From Acidimicrobiia bacterium (lineage in GTDB: Bacteria > Actinomycetota > Acidimicrobiia > Acidimicrobiales > JACDCH01), in contig JACDCH010000217.1 of assembly GCA_013694495.1 (NCBI GenBank), positions 1-6,981 of the forward strand: 6,981 nucleotides of DNA, written 5' to 3'. Within the stretch, counting starts at the first letter, position 1. Each line of letters starts with the position of its first letter. Both the position numbers and the translations under genes were made by a program. Below, in pieces: positions 1-5,321 of this stretch. The notes beneath the pieces were generated by a model. That model made no database searches and was not told where the DNA came from. It saw only the letters and a list, made by a program, of their open reading frames with translations.

Positions 1-54
1 GGCCAGCACCGCGCGCACGGCGATGGCAGGGACTGGTAGGGCGGCGCGCCGCAT
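1..54 (-). CDS. 5' end of an unidentified gene (first 18 codons), possibly exported
   Basis: Only the first 18 codons lie in the window; the gene runs off the left edge. The visible peptide reads MRRAALPVPAIAVRAVLA: two arginines after the start, then a run of small and hydrophobic residues. This fits the beginning of a signal peptide or membrane segment, but it is too short to identify a family. The ATG is chosen because a full-length Shine-Dalgarno sequence sits just upstream. It follows the thiolase on the same strand with a 74-base gap, so it could be co-transcribed with it or have its own promoter. The existence of the gene is well supported; its function is unknown. Confidence 0.6.
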   Translation of the reverse strand, partial: MRRAALPVPAIAVRAVLA

Positions 55-57
55 GGG

Positions 58-65
58 ACCTCCTT
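58..65 (-). promoter_or_regulatory. Ribosome binding site of the left-edge gene
   Basis: On the minus strand the eight bases AAGGAGGT match the full anti-Shine-Dalgarno complement of 16S rRNA. Three C residues separate them from the ATG at 54. It is the strongest ribosome binding site in the window and is the main reason for calling the truncated gene real. No other start codon nearby would use it. Confidence 0.75.
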
Positions 66-128
66 CGATTCGGACGAGGGCAGGCCCCCGGAGGGGCGAG
101 GCGCGGCCAGCGGCGGCGCTCGTGGCCT

Positions 129-1325
129 CTAGAGGCGCTGCAGGATGGTGCCGGTACCGAGCCCGCCGCCGCAGCACATCGTGACGAGCGCGTGCTCGCC
201 GTCGATGCGCTCCAGCTCGTGGAGGGCCTTGGTGGTGAGGATGGCCCCGGTGCCGCCCAGCGGGTGGCCGAGGGCGATGGCTCCGCCGTTCGGGTTGACC
301 GTGGCCGGGTCGGCGCCGAGCTCCAGCTGCCAGGACAGCACCACGGAGGCGAAGGCTTCGTTGATCTCGGTGACGGCGATGTCGGACATCTCCAAGCCCG
401 TGCGGGCGAGCAGGTGCTGCGTGGCGTCGATCGGACCCGTGAGCATGAGCACCGGGTCGGACCCGACCAGGCACGTGTCGACGATGCGGGCCCGGGGCCG
501 CAGGCCGAGCTCGGCCGCCTTCTCCGGGGTCATGACGAGCACCGCTGCGGCGCCGTCGCTGATCTGCGACGAAGTGCCGGCCGTGTGGCGGCCGCCCTCG
601 GCGCCGATGACCGCGTCGCCGGGGGGCACGACGGCCTTGAGGCCGGCGAGGCCTTCGAGCGTGGTCTCGCGGAGGCCGCCGTCGCGGCTGACGTGGTGGG
701 TGCTGCCCGTGGGCTTGCCGTCCTCACCGAGGTCGGGTGCGTCGATCTCGACGATCTGCTGGTCGTAGCGGCCCTCGCTCCACGCCGCGGCCGCCCGGCG
801 CTGCGACTCGAGGCCGAAGGCGTCGAGGTCGTCGCGGAAGATGCCCCACTTCTGGGCGATGAGCTCGGCGCCCTGGAACTGCGACGTCCACTGGTACCGG
901 GAGAAGTACGACTTGGGCACGGCCTTGCCGACGCCCTCGCCCATGCTCGATCCCATCGGCACGCGACTCATGACCTCGACGCCGCAGGCCACGGCGACGT
1001 CGACGACGCCCGAGGCCACGAGCGAAGTGGCGAAGTTGGTGGCCTGCTGCGACGAGCCGCACTGGCTGTCGATGGTGGTGCCTGCGACCGAGATCGGCAG
1101 GCCGGCGGTGAGCCACGCGGTGCGGGTGACGTTGAAGGCCTGCATCCCGACCTGGCTCACGCAGCCGCCGACGACCTGGCCCACCTCGGCCGGATCGATG
1201 CCCGACCGCTCGATCAGGGCGCCCTGCACGGCGGCCAGCAGATCGACGGAATGCATGGTGGACAGCTCGCCGCCCCGGCGACCGATGGGGGAGCGAACGG
1301 CTTCGACGATGACGACCTCGCGCAT
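129..1325 (-). CDS. Acetyl-CoA C-acyltransferase (thiolase family, degradative type)
   Basis: A 398-residue thiolase, the usual length for this family. Such enzymes cleave a 3-ketoacyl-CoA with CoA to release acetyl-CoA (or propionyl-CoA) in the last step of beta-oxidation in the cytoplasm; some run in reverse. Counting from the ATG at 1325, the nucleophilic cysteine is C89 in DSQCGSS. The NEAF motif is at 322-325, the catalytic histidine is H354 in GHPLGG, and the second cysteine is C384 in the CCGGG motif. All are intact. The N-terminus reads MREVVIVEAVRSPIG, the classic thiolase opening, which fixes the start here; an in-frame TTG at 1355 would begin inside a palindromic operator. A weak AAGG sits about 9 bases upstream. 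Substrate range (fatty acid, steroid side chain or other) cannot be read from the sequence. Confidence 0.95.
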   Translation of the reverse strand: MREVVIVEAVRSPIGRRGGELSTMHSVDLLAAVQGALIERSGIDPAEVGQVVGGCVSQVGMQAFNVTRTAWLTAGLPISVAGTTIDSQCGSSQQATNFATSLVASGVVDVAVACGVEVMSRVPMGSSMGEGVGKAVPKSYFSRYQWTSQFQGAELIAQKWGIFRDDLDAFGLESQRRAAAAWSEGRYDQQIVEIDAPDLGEDGKPTGSTHHVSRDGGLRETTLEGLAGLKAVVPPGDAVIGAEGGRHTAGTSSQISDGAAAVLVMTPEKAAELGLRPRARIVDTCLVGSDPVLMLTGPIDATQHLLARTGLEMSDIAVTEINEAFASVVLSWQLELGADPATVNPNGGAIALGHPLGGTGAILTTKALHELERIDGEHALVTMCCGGGLGTGTILQRL

Positions 1326-1337
1326 GGGCTCGACCTT

Positions 1338-1357
1338 ACTTGACCGGTGGGTCAAGT
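1338..1357. promoter_or_regulatory. Perfect 8+8 palindrome, likely repressor operator of the thiolase gene
   Basis: The sequence ACTTGACCGGTGGGTCAAGT has two perfect 8-base arms, ACTTGACC and GGTCAAGT, around a 4-base spacer. It lies 12 bases upstream of the thiolase ATG and 10 bases past the stop of the small ORF. On the minus strand it is followed directly by TAAGGT, which fits a minimal -10 pattern (TAnnnT) and also contains the weak AAGG ribosome binding site. A dimeric repressor bound here would block transcription of the thiolase. Acyl-CoA-responsive TetR- or GntR-type regulators often use palindromes of this size ahead of fatty-acid genes. The specific regulator is not known, and no regulator gene is in the window. 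Confidence 0.65.
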
Positions 1358-1367
1358 CCTCACGGTG

Positions 1368-1541
1368 TCAGGCCGCAGAGCGGTGAGCCGGGGCGGTCTG
1401 CCCGTCGGACCGCTTCAGCGCCTCGCGGATGGACGCCCGGGCGGTGGCGATGCCCTCCCGGCCGATCTCCTTCGTGTCGTCGTCGAGGCGCCAGTCGCGG
1501 GGCTCCTCCAGCAGCACCAACTGGATCTGTGCTCGTTCCAT
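1368..1541 (-). CDS. Small unrecognised protein, 57 residues
   Basis: An ATG-to-TGA frame of 57 residues, too short for common ORF cut-offs. It starts MERAQIQLVLLEEPRDWRLD. It continues with an acidic stretch (DDDTKEIGREG, 20-30) and a likely amphipathic helix (about 28-45, IATARASIREALKR), and ends in a loose tail. The charged, helix-friendly composition and codons ending mostly in G or C look like real coding, unlike the competing frames, which read as arginine- and proline-rich shadows. There is no clear Shine-Dalgarno sequence before the ATG, only a G-rich TGGGGCC. It ends 42 bases before the thiolase start, with the palindromic operator in that gap, so it is either a separate gene or the first gene of the thiolase transcript. 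I do not recognise the family and infer no function. Confidence 0.6.
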   Translation of the reverse strand: MERAQIQLVLLEEPRDWRLDDDTKEIGREGIATARASIREALKRSDGQTAPAHRSAA

Positions 1542-1569
1542 GGCCCCATTTTCCCAGGGGGTGTGACGG

Positions 1570-1605
1570 TGAAGCCCTCCCTGGCGGTCGTCTGGAGGGC
1601 GTTCA
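1570..1605. repeat. Hairpin in the leader of the small ORF
   Basis: GAAGCCCTCC (1571-1580) pairs with GGAGGGC (1594-1600) and TTC (1602-1604), with one bulged G at 1601 and a 13-base loop. One more A-T pair at 1570/1605 extends the stem. Read on the minus strand it lies about 30-65 bases before the ATG at 1541, so in a leader transcript it would be RNA structure. It has no U-tract. It could be a regulatory leader hairpin or simply a chance stem in GC-rich DNA. Confidence 0.35.
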
Positions 1606-1690
1606 TGCAGGTCAGGACGCTTTTCGGAGTTCCTGCGGACTCAGGGCGGAAGGCCAAGGACAAGGCATCCGGCAGCGGGCGGTGGTGGCG

Positions 1691-1757
1691 GCGGGGGCCT
1701 GCGGTGGGCTCTCCGCCTTCACGTCGCGGAGCCCGTCACGTCCCGCAAGGCCCCCGC
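1691..1757. repeat. Large GC-rich imperfect hairpin
   Basis: The outer stem pairs GCGGGGGCC plus TGCGG (1691-1704) with CCGCA plus GGCCCCCGC (1743-1757), with one bulged A at 1748. An inner stem pairs GGGCTC..CGC (1706-1716) with GCGGAGCCC (1726-1734), with a two-base bulge. The total of more than 20 pairs is high even for GC-rich DNA. There is no strong T-run after it on either strand, only TTCTT on the plus side. It could be a late terminator for the amidase transcript, a structured RNA element or a mobile-element remnant. Confidence 0.4.
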
Positions 1758-1795
1758 TTCTTGGCTTCCAAGCCCCCCGCACCCCCAGGACGGCA

Positions 1796-1858
1796 ACCGG
1801 AGGGTGTCAGCAGGTCCGTTCCGTCAAGGTCCGTTCCGTCATGAACGCACCCTCCGGT
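1796..1858. repeat. 11-bp inverted repeat enclosing a tandem duplication
   Basis: ACCGGAGGGTG (1796-1806) is the exact reverse complement of CACCCTCCGGT (1848-1858), with 41 bases between. The interval contains the 15-bp tandem duplication at 1812-1841. The arrangement resembles a small regulatory or recombination site, or the relic of a very short inverted-repeat element. No target-site duplication is visible directly outside the arms. Confidence 0.5.
1812..1841. repeat. 15-bp perfect tandem direct repeat, two copies
   Basis: The unit AGGTCCGTTCCGTCA occurs at 1812-1826 and again, with no gap, at 1827-1841. Within each unit TCCGT or CCGTT/CCGTC half-motifs also recur, so binding half-sites every 7-8 bases are possible. 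It lies centrally between the arms of the 11-bp inverted repeat. Direct repeats of this length in an intergenic region may be tandem binding sites or a recent slippage duplication. Confidence 0.65.
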
Positions 1859-1971
1859 CGTGCGCCGCCCGGTCAGGCGTGCGCTCGTCCGTTGCGCGTG
1901 CGTGAACCCGGACCGCAGCCGGATACGTGCACGCAGAACGGGTTGGCCCACGCGGGTGGAGGCACGGCAGA

Positions 1972-1990
1972 GGCGCTGTCGACCAGCGCC
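1972..1990 (-). terminator. Terminator-like hairpin behind the amidase
   Basis: GGCGCTG (1972-1978) and CAGCGCC (1984-1990) form a perfect 7-base-pair stem with a 5-base loop. On the minus strand it lies about 65 bases downstream of the amidase stop. No U-tract follows, which is common for actinobacterial intrinsic terminators. It is the best terminator candidate for the amidase transcript, though the larger hairpin further on could also serve. Confidence 0.4.
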
Positions 1991-2002
1991 GCCTCCGTCG
2001 CG

Positions 2003-2050
2003 CCCTTGCCCTTGCCCTTGCCCTCGACCTCGACCTCGACCTCGACCCCG
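2003..2050. repeat. Hexanucleotide repeat tract next to the amidase stop
   Basis: Eight consecutive 6-base units: three copies of CCCTTG, one transitional CCCTCG, three copies of ACCTCG, and a final ACCCCG. The tract ends 5 bases before the amidase stop codon (2056-2058, read on the minus strand), so it is the first thing in that gene's 3' untranslated region. Strand slippage is the likely origin. The switch from one unit type to the other suggests two expansions from related seeds. Confidence 0.65.
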
Positions 2051-2055
2051 GAAGG

Positions 2056-3471
2056 TCAGCGAGGGGCGGCGGGCGCCACCAGGGGCCAGGGGCGCTCGTG
2101 CTCGACGAGGCGGGCCAGGTCGAGGAGGAGGGCGTCTTCGTGGTGGCGGCCGATCACCTGGAGGCCGACGGGGAGGCCGTCGACGGTGCCGGCGGGGATC
2201 GAGCAGGCGGGGTTGCCGGCGATGTTGGCCGGGATCGTGAGGGCGCCGTTGTTCTCCGGGCCCACCCGGATCTCGCCGACGAGGGTGTTGAGGGTGACGT
2301 CGGCGGGATAGGCGGTGTCGGGGTTGGTGGCGCAGAGGACGAAGTCGACCTGGTCGAAGACGTCGGCCATCGCCTCGTTCGCCTTCCGGCGGTTGGCCTC
2401 GACGGTGGCGGCCGTCTGCAGGTTCATCAGCTGCGTCGCGAACTCCATGCCGAAGGCGATCTCCATCGTGAGGTCGTCCTTGCAGTCGGGATACCGGTCG
2501 CCGAGGTCGACGAGCAGCGTCGACAGGTTGGCGATCGCCCACTCCGTTCCCAGGCCGGGGACGTCGATCTCGACGTCGACCAGGTCGATGCCGGCGTCCT
2601 TGCACAGCGCCTCGGCCTGCTCCTGCACCAGCGCCGCCACCTCGGGCCGCACGATGGCGCCGCCGAGAGTGGGGTCGATCACGGCCTTCTTGCCGGCCAG
2701 CTCGTGGCTCCCGAGCCCCCGCTCCCAGCCGTCGACCTTGGGCAACGAGTAGGGGTCGCGTCGGTCGAAGCCGTTGCAGACGTCGTACCACCGGGCCACG
2801 TCGCGCACCGATCGCGCCAGGCAGCCGATCACGACGGTGAGCGGGCCCACCAGCATCGAGGGCCCGCGCGGGATGCGGCCCGCCGTGCCCTTCATCCCGA
2901 ACAAGCCGTTGAAGCCGGCGGGGATGCGGATCGACCCGCCGCCGTCGCCGCCGGTGGCGATGGGCACGACGCCGCCGGCCACCGCCGCAGCGCTGCCACC
3001 CGAAGAGCCGCCGGCGGTGCGGCCCTGCTGCCAAGCGTTGTTGGTGATGCCGTTCAGCTTCGTGATCGACACGTTCAGGCCGCCGAACTCCGACGCGGTC
3101 GTGAGGCCGACGAGGTTGGCGCCGCCCTCCCGGAGGCGGGCGACCATGGTGCTGTCGTGGTCGGCGATGCGGTCCTTGAACACCAGCGACGCCTCGGTGC
3201 AGGGCCAGCCCTCCACGTGGTCGAGCTCCTTGACCCCCATGGGCACGCCGCCGAACGGCGCCGACACGTCGGCGGCGGCGGCCCGGGCGCGTGCGCCGTC
3301 GGCCTCGACGAACGAGAAGGCGTTGAGCTCGCTCCCCTCGATGGCACCGAGTACGGCCTCCACCTCGTCGACGGGGTTGCGCTCGCCGGAGCGGAAGGCA
3401 TCGACGAGCGAGCAGGCGTCACGGAGCCACGGGGTGTCAGGCATCCGGACAGTGTGCTCCATTCCAGGCAC
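2056..3471 (-). CDS. Amidase-signature family hydrolase
   Basis: A 471-residue amidase-signature enzyme of normal family length, cytoplasmic, hydrolysing a carboxamide (or related ester) to acid and ammonia or amine. Counting from the GTG at 3471, the Ser-cisSer-Lys triad is complete: K81 in GVKELD, the cis-serine S156 in GGSSGGS, and the nucleophile S180 in GGGSIRIPAG. The 24-residue spacing between the two serines matches characterised members. The C-terminal part, with GLPVGLQVIG, is also typical. No GatB or GatC partner is nearby, so this is more likely a stand-alone amidase than a tRNA amidotransferase subunit. The natural substrate cannot be read. Starts: GTG 3471 has GGAAGGGAA at a good distance; ATG 3462 and ATG 3444 are in-frame alternatives, the last nearest to where the conserved domain begins. 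It is divergent from the thioesterase. Confidence 0.93.
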   Translation of the reverse strand: MPGMEHTVRMPDTPWLRDACSLVDAFRSGERNPVDEVEAVLGAIEGSELNAFSFVEADGARARAAAADVSAPFGGVPMGVKELDHVEGWPCTEASLVFKDRIADHDSTMVARLREGGANLVGLTTASEFGGLNVSITKLNGITNNAWQQGRTAGGSSGGSAAAVAGGVVPIATGGDGGGSIRIPAGFNGLFGMKGTAGRIPRGPSMLVGPLTVVIGCLARSVRDVARWYDVCNGFDRRDPYSLPKVDGWERGLGSHELAGKKAVIDPTLGGAIVRPEVAALVQEQAEALCKDAGIDLVDVEIDVPGLGTEWAIANLSTLLVDLGDRYPDCKDDLTMEIAFGMEFATQLMNLQTAATVEANRRKANEAMADVFDQVDFVLCATNPDTAYPADVTLNTLVGEIRVGPENNGALTIPANIAGNPACSIPAGTVDGLPVGLQVIGRHHEDALLLDLARLVEHERPWPLVAPAAPR

Positions 3472-3472
3472 C

Positions 3473-3478
3473 TAAGTT
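3473..3478 (+). promoter_or_regulatory. Candidate -10 element for a leaderless thioesterase transcript
   Basis: TAAGTT fits the actinobacterial -10 pattern TAnnnT and ends 9 bases before the thioesterase ATG at 3488, which itself lacks any Shine-Dalgarno sequence. That combination is typical of leaderless transcripts, common in actinobacteria. The best -35-like match upstream, CGGACA at 3446-3451, is at a long 21-base spacing, so the promoter call is tentative. Confidence 0.35.
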
Positions 3479-3485
3479 CCCTTCC
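3477..3485 (-). promoter_or_regulatory. Ribosome binding site supporting the amidase GTG start
   Basis: On the minus strand GGAAGGGAA precedes the GTG at 3471 by 5 bases. It favours that start over ATG 3462, which has only AGGTG upstream, and over ATG 3444, whose GGAG is too far away. It lies within the 16-base gap between the two divergent start codons and overlaps the candidate -10 element of the opposite gene. Confidence 0.5.
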
Positions 3486-3487
3486 AC

Positions 3488-4339
3488 ATGGACGCACGCA
3501 CGTGGCTCGGGCTCGAGCCGACGCACAACCCGAACCGGTGGGTCCTGCCGATCACGCCCGGCGTGAGCACCGGCGGCGGCTTCCTGTTCGGCGGCTGCGG
3601 GCTCGGCGCCGCCATCGAAGCCCTCGAGGGCACCACCGGCCGGCCCGTCGTCTGGGCCACCGCTCAGTACCTCTCGTACGCGAACCCGCCGTCGGTCATG
3701 GACATCGACGTGACCGTCGCCGTCTCCGGCCACCAGGTCACGCAGGCCCGGGCCGTGGGCCACGTCGCCGACCGCGAGGTGTTCACGGTCAACGCCGCCC
3801 TCGGCGAGCGGTCGATGGAGGAGACCGGTCAGTGGGACACGATGCCCGACGTCCCACCGCCCGACGACTCGCCGCCCCGCGGCTACCGGAACCCCGAAGC
3901 CGACTCGCTGATGCGGCGCATCGACACCCGCATCGCCGTCGGGCGTGACTTCCGGGACTTCGACGGCAGCCAGGGCACCGGCCAGGCCGCGCTCTGGGCC
4001 CGCATGCCGGACCTGCTCGACATGTCGGCGGCCGCGCTCGCCATCCTCGGCGACTACGTGCCCTTCGGGGTCGGGCAGGCGCTGGGCGTCATGGCCGGCG
4101 GCAACAGCCTCGACAACACCCTGCGCGTCGCCCGCATCGTGCCCACCGAGTGGGTGCTGCTCGACATCAGGGTCCACGCCGTGCGCAACGGCTTCGGCCA
4201 CGGCCTCGTGCACCTGTGGGCCGAGGACGGCACGCTCCTCGCCACCGCCAGCCAGAGCTGCATCGTGCGCTTCTGGAAGCCGGAGCACGTCGACATGATC
4301 CGCCGCGAGTTCCAACTCGAAGAGAGGGAGGAGCGCTGA
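3488..4339 (+). CDS. TesB-like acyl-CoA thioesterase (double hotdog)
   Basis: A 283-residue protein with two hotdog halves, close to the length of E. coli TesB, expected to hydrolyse acyl-CoA to free acid and CoA in the cytoplasm. The first half carries the glycine-rich helix start FLFGGCGLGAAIEA (32-45). A proline- and acid-rich linker (about 110-136) joins it to the second half. The TesB catalytic residues (Asp, Thr, Gln) align with D189 in LGDYVPF, S207 in NSLDN (serine for threonine) and Q256 in TASQSCIV; this alignment is by eye from memory of the TesB sequence. The next gene starts within its stop codon, so the pair is translationally coupled. The ATG has no Shine-Dalgarno sequence; see the candidate -10 element. 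Substrate chain length is unknown. Confidence 0.85.
   Translation: MDARTWLGLEPTHNPNRWVLPITPGVSTGGGFLFGGCGLGAAIEALEGTTGRPVVWATAQYLSYANPPSVMDIDVTVAVSGHQVTQARAVGHVADREVFTVNAALGERSMEETGQWDTMPDVPPPDDSPPRGYRNPEADSLMRRIDTRIAVGRDFRDFDGSQGTGQAALWARMPDLLDMSAAALAILGDYVPFGVGQALGVMAGGNSLDNTLRVARIVPTEWVLLDIRVHAVRNGFGHGLVHLWAEDGTLLATASQSCIVRFWKPEHVDMIRREFQLEEREER
4327..4333 (+). promoter_or_regulatory. Ribosome binding site of the oxidoreductase gene
   Basis: GGAGGAG lies inside the end of the thioesterase gene, 5 bases before the ATG at 4339. It decides that start over upstream in-frame candidates beginning near 4150, which would overlap the thioesterase extensively. Confidence 0.75.
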
Positions 4340-5319
4340 TGGCACCGCCGCTGCGCTGGGGGATGACGATCCCGTTCGACGGTCCGCTGCACGAGCAGCG
4401 CGACCGCATCGTTGAGCTCGAGGACCTCGGCTACACCGACGTCTGGTCGGCCGAGGCCAATGCGCACGACGCGTTCACGCCGCTTGCTCTCGCATCCGTG
4501 TGGGCGCCGTCGTTGCGCCTGGGCACCGCCATCGTCCCGGCCTACACGCGGGGCCCGGCCTGCCTCGCGCAGTCGGTGGGGTCGCTGGCGCAGGCCGCGC
4601 CGGGTCGTGTCGCCCTCGGCATCGGCACGTCGTCGAACGTCATCGTCGAGCGCTGGAACGGCATCCCGTTCGACCAGCCCTACCAGCGGGTGCGCGACAC
4701 GCTGCGCTTCCTGCGGGCCGCGCTGGCCGGCGAGAAGGTCACCGAGGAGTACGAGACGTTCTCGATCAAGGGCTTCAAGCTCGGCGCTCGGCCGCCGGAG
4801 CCCGTGCCCATCCTCGTCGCCGCGCTGCGCGAGGGCATGCTGCGGCTCGCCGGCCGCGAGGGCGACGGCGCCATCATCAACTGGCTGTCGGCCGAGGACG
4901 CCTCGCGGGTCACCGGCATCGTGCGCGACGCCGCTGCGAAAGCCGGCCGGGACGAGCCCGAGATCTGCGCCCGGGTCTTCGTCGCTCCGATCGACGATCC
5001 CGATACGGTGCGGTCCATGGGCAGGTTCGCCATCGCCGCCTACCTCACCGTCCCCGTCTACGCCGCCTTCCACGAGTGGCTGGGTCGGGGCGAGCAGCTC
5101 GCCGGCCTGTGGCAGAGGTGGAAGGACGGCGACCGCCAGGGCGCCCTGTCCGAGATCCCCGACTCGCTGGTCGACGAGCTCATCGTGCACGGGCCGCCGG
5201 AGAAGTGCCGCGAGCACCTCCAGCGCTACGCCGACAACGGCGTCACCACGTTCGCCCTCGCGCCGCTGCCCTTCGGGTACGACGTCCAGCAGGCCTGCCG
5301 AGACCTCGGGCCGCGTTGA
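4339..5319 (+). CDS. Luciferase-like (LLM class) F420-dependent oxidoreductase
   Basis: A 326-residue single-domain TIM-barrel protein of the bacterial luciferase-like superfamily, the usual length for actinobacterial F420-dependent members. Family features in order: MTIPFDG (9-15) at the first strand, LEDLGYTDVWSAE (27-39), a strand reading LGTAIVPAYTRGP (61-73), and the core GRVALGIGTSSN (89-100) followed by VERWNGIPFDQPYQRVRD (103-120). Near the end, GPPEKCREHLQRYADNGVTTF (285-305) is the characteristic terminal helix and strand. The protein would transfer hydride to or from an organic substrate using coenzyme F420, or FMN in some relatives; the cofactor is inferred from family and lineage. 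The start overlaps the thioesterase TGA as TGATG. The PHP gene follows after 2 bases, so all three probably share one message. Substrate unknown. Confidence 0.9.
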   Translation: MAPPLRWGMTIPFDGPLHEQRDRIVELEDLGYTDVWSAEANAHDAFTPLALASVWAPSLRLGTAIVPAYTRGPACLAQSVGSLAQAAPGRVALGIGTSSNVIVERWNGIPFDQPYQRVRDTLRFLRAALAGEKVTEEYETFSIKGFKLGARPPEPVPILVAALREGMLRLAGREGDGAIINWLSAEDASRVTGIVRDAAAKAGRDEPEICARVFVAPIDDPDTVRSMGRFAIAAYLTVPVYAAFHEWLGRGEQLAGLWQRWKDGDRQGALSEIPDSLVDELIVHGPPEKCREHLQRYADNGVTTFALAPLPFGYDVQQACRDLGPR

Positions 5320-5321
5320 CC

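Larger units (their letters stand above)
1542..2055. other. Gene-free stretch with repeats and hairpins
   Basis: No reading frame here looks like protein. The open frames are arginine- and proline-rich or run antisense into the amidase. The stretch holds five structured elements listed separately: a hairpin in the leader of the small ORF, a large GC-rich hairpin, a tandem repeat framed by an inverted repeat, a terminator-like hairpin behind the amidase, and a hexanucleotide tract. A further small hairpin, CTTGG-CTT-CCAAG, sits at 1760-1772. The first part (about 1600-1680) is slightly less GC-rich and could hold the promoter of the small ORF, but I see no convincing -35/-10 pair. Confidence 0.6.

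Noticed and set aside
84..97. GCCCC-CGGA-GGGGC hairpin between the thiolase and the left-edge gene, as a terminator
   Set aside because: The stem is only five pairs with no T-run on either strand, and short G/C stems like this are expected by chance at this composition.
192..1343. Long plus-strand open frame across the thiolase gene
   Set aside because: It lies antisense to a gene with all thiolase active-site motifs. Its translation is low-complexity and rich in Gly, Ala, Asp and Arg, as expected for a shadow frame in GC-rich DNA.
1326..1355. TTG at 1355 as an upstream start for the thiolase
   Set aside because: It lies inside the palindromic operator and would add ten residues before the standard thiolase N-terminus MREVVIVEAVRSP. 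ATG 1325 fits the family.
1364..1371. GGTGTCAG recurring near 1364, 1803 and 3435
   Set aside because: The octamer occurs in unrelated contexts (a stop codon region, intergenic sequence and the amidase start) with no shared flanking sequence or symmetry, so chance is the simplest explanation.
1415..1663. Minus-strand 82-codon frame overlapping the small ORF
   Set aside because: It overlaps the more protein-like 57-residue frame in another phase and ends in an arginine- and proline-rich shadow typical of out-of-frame GC-rich sequence.
1841..2311. Plus-strand frame reading PLPLPLP then STSTSTST
   Set aside because: The repeated peptide is only the hexanucleotide tract translated. The frame runs antisense into the conserved C-terminus of the amidase and has no ribosome binding site or family signature.
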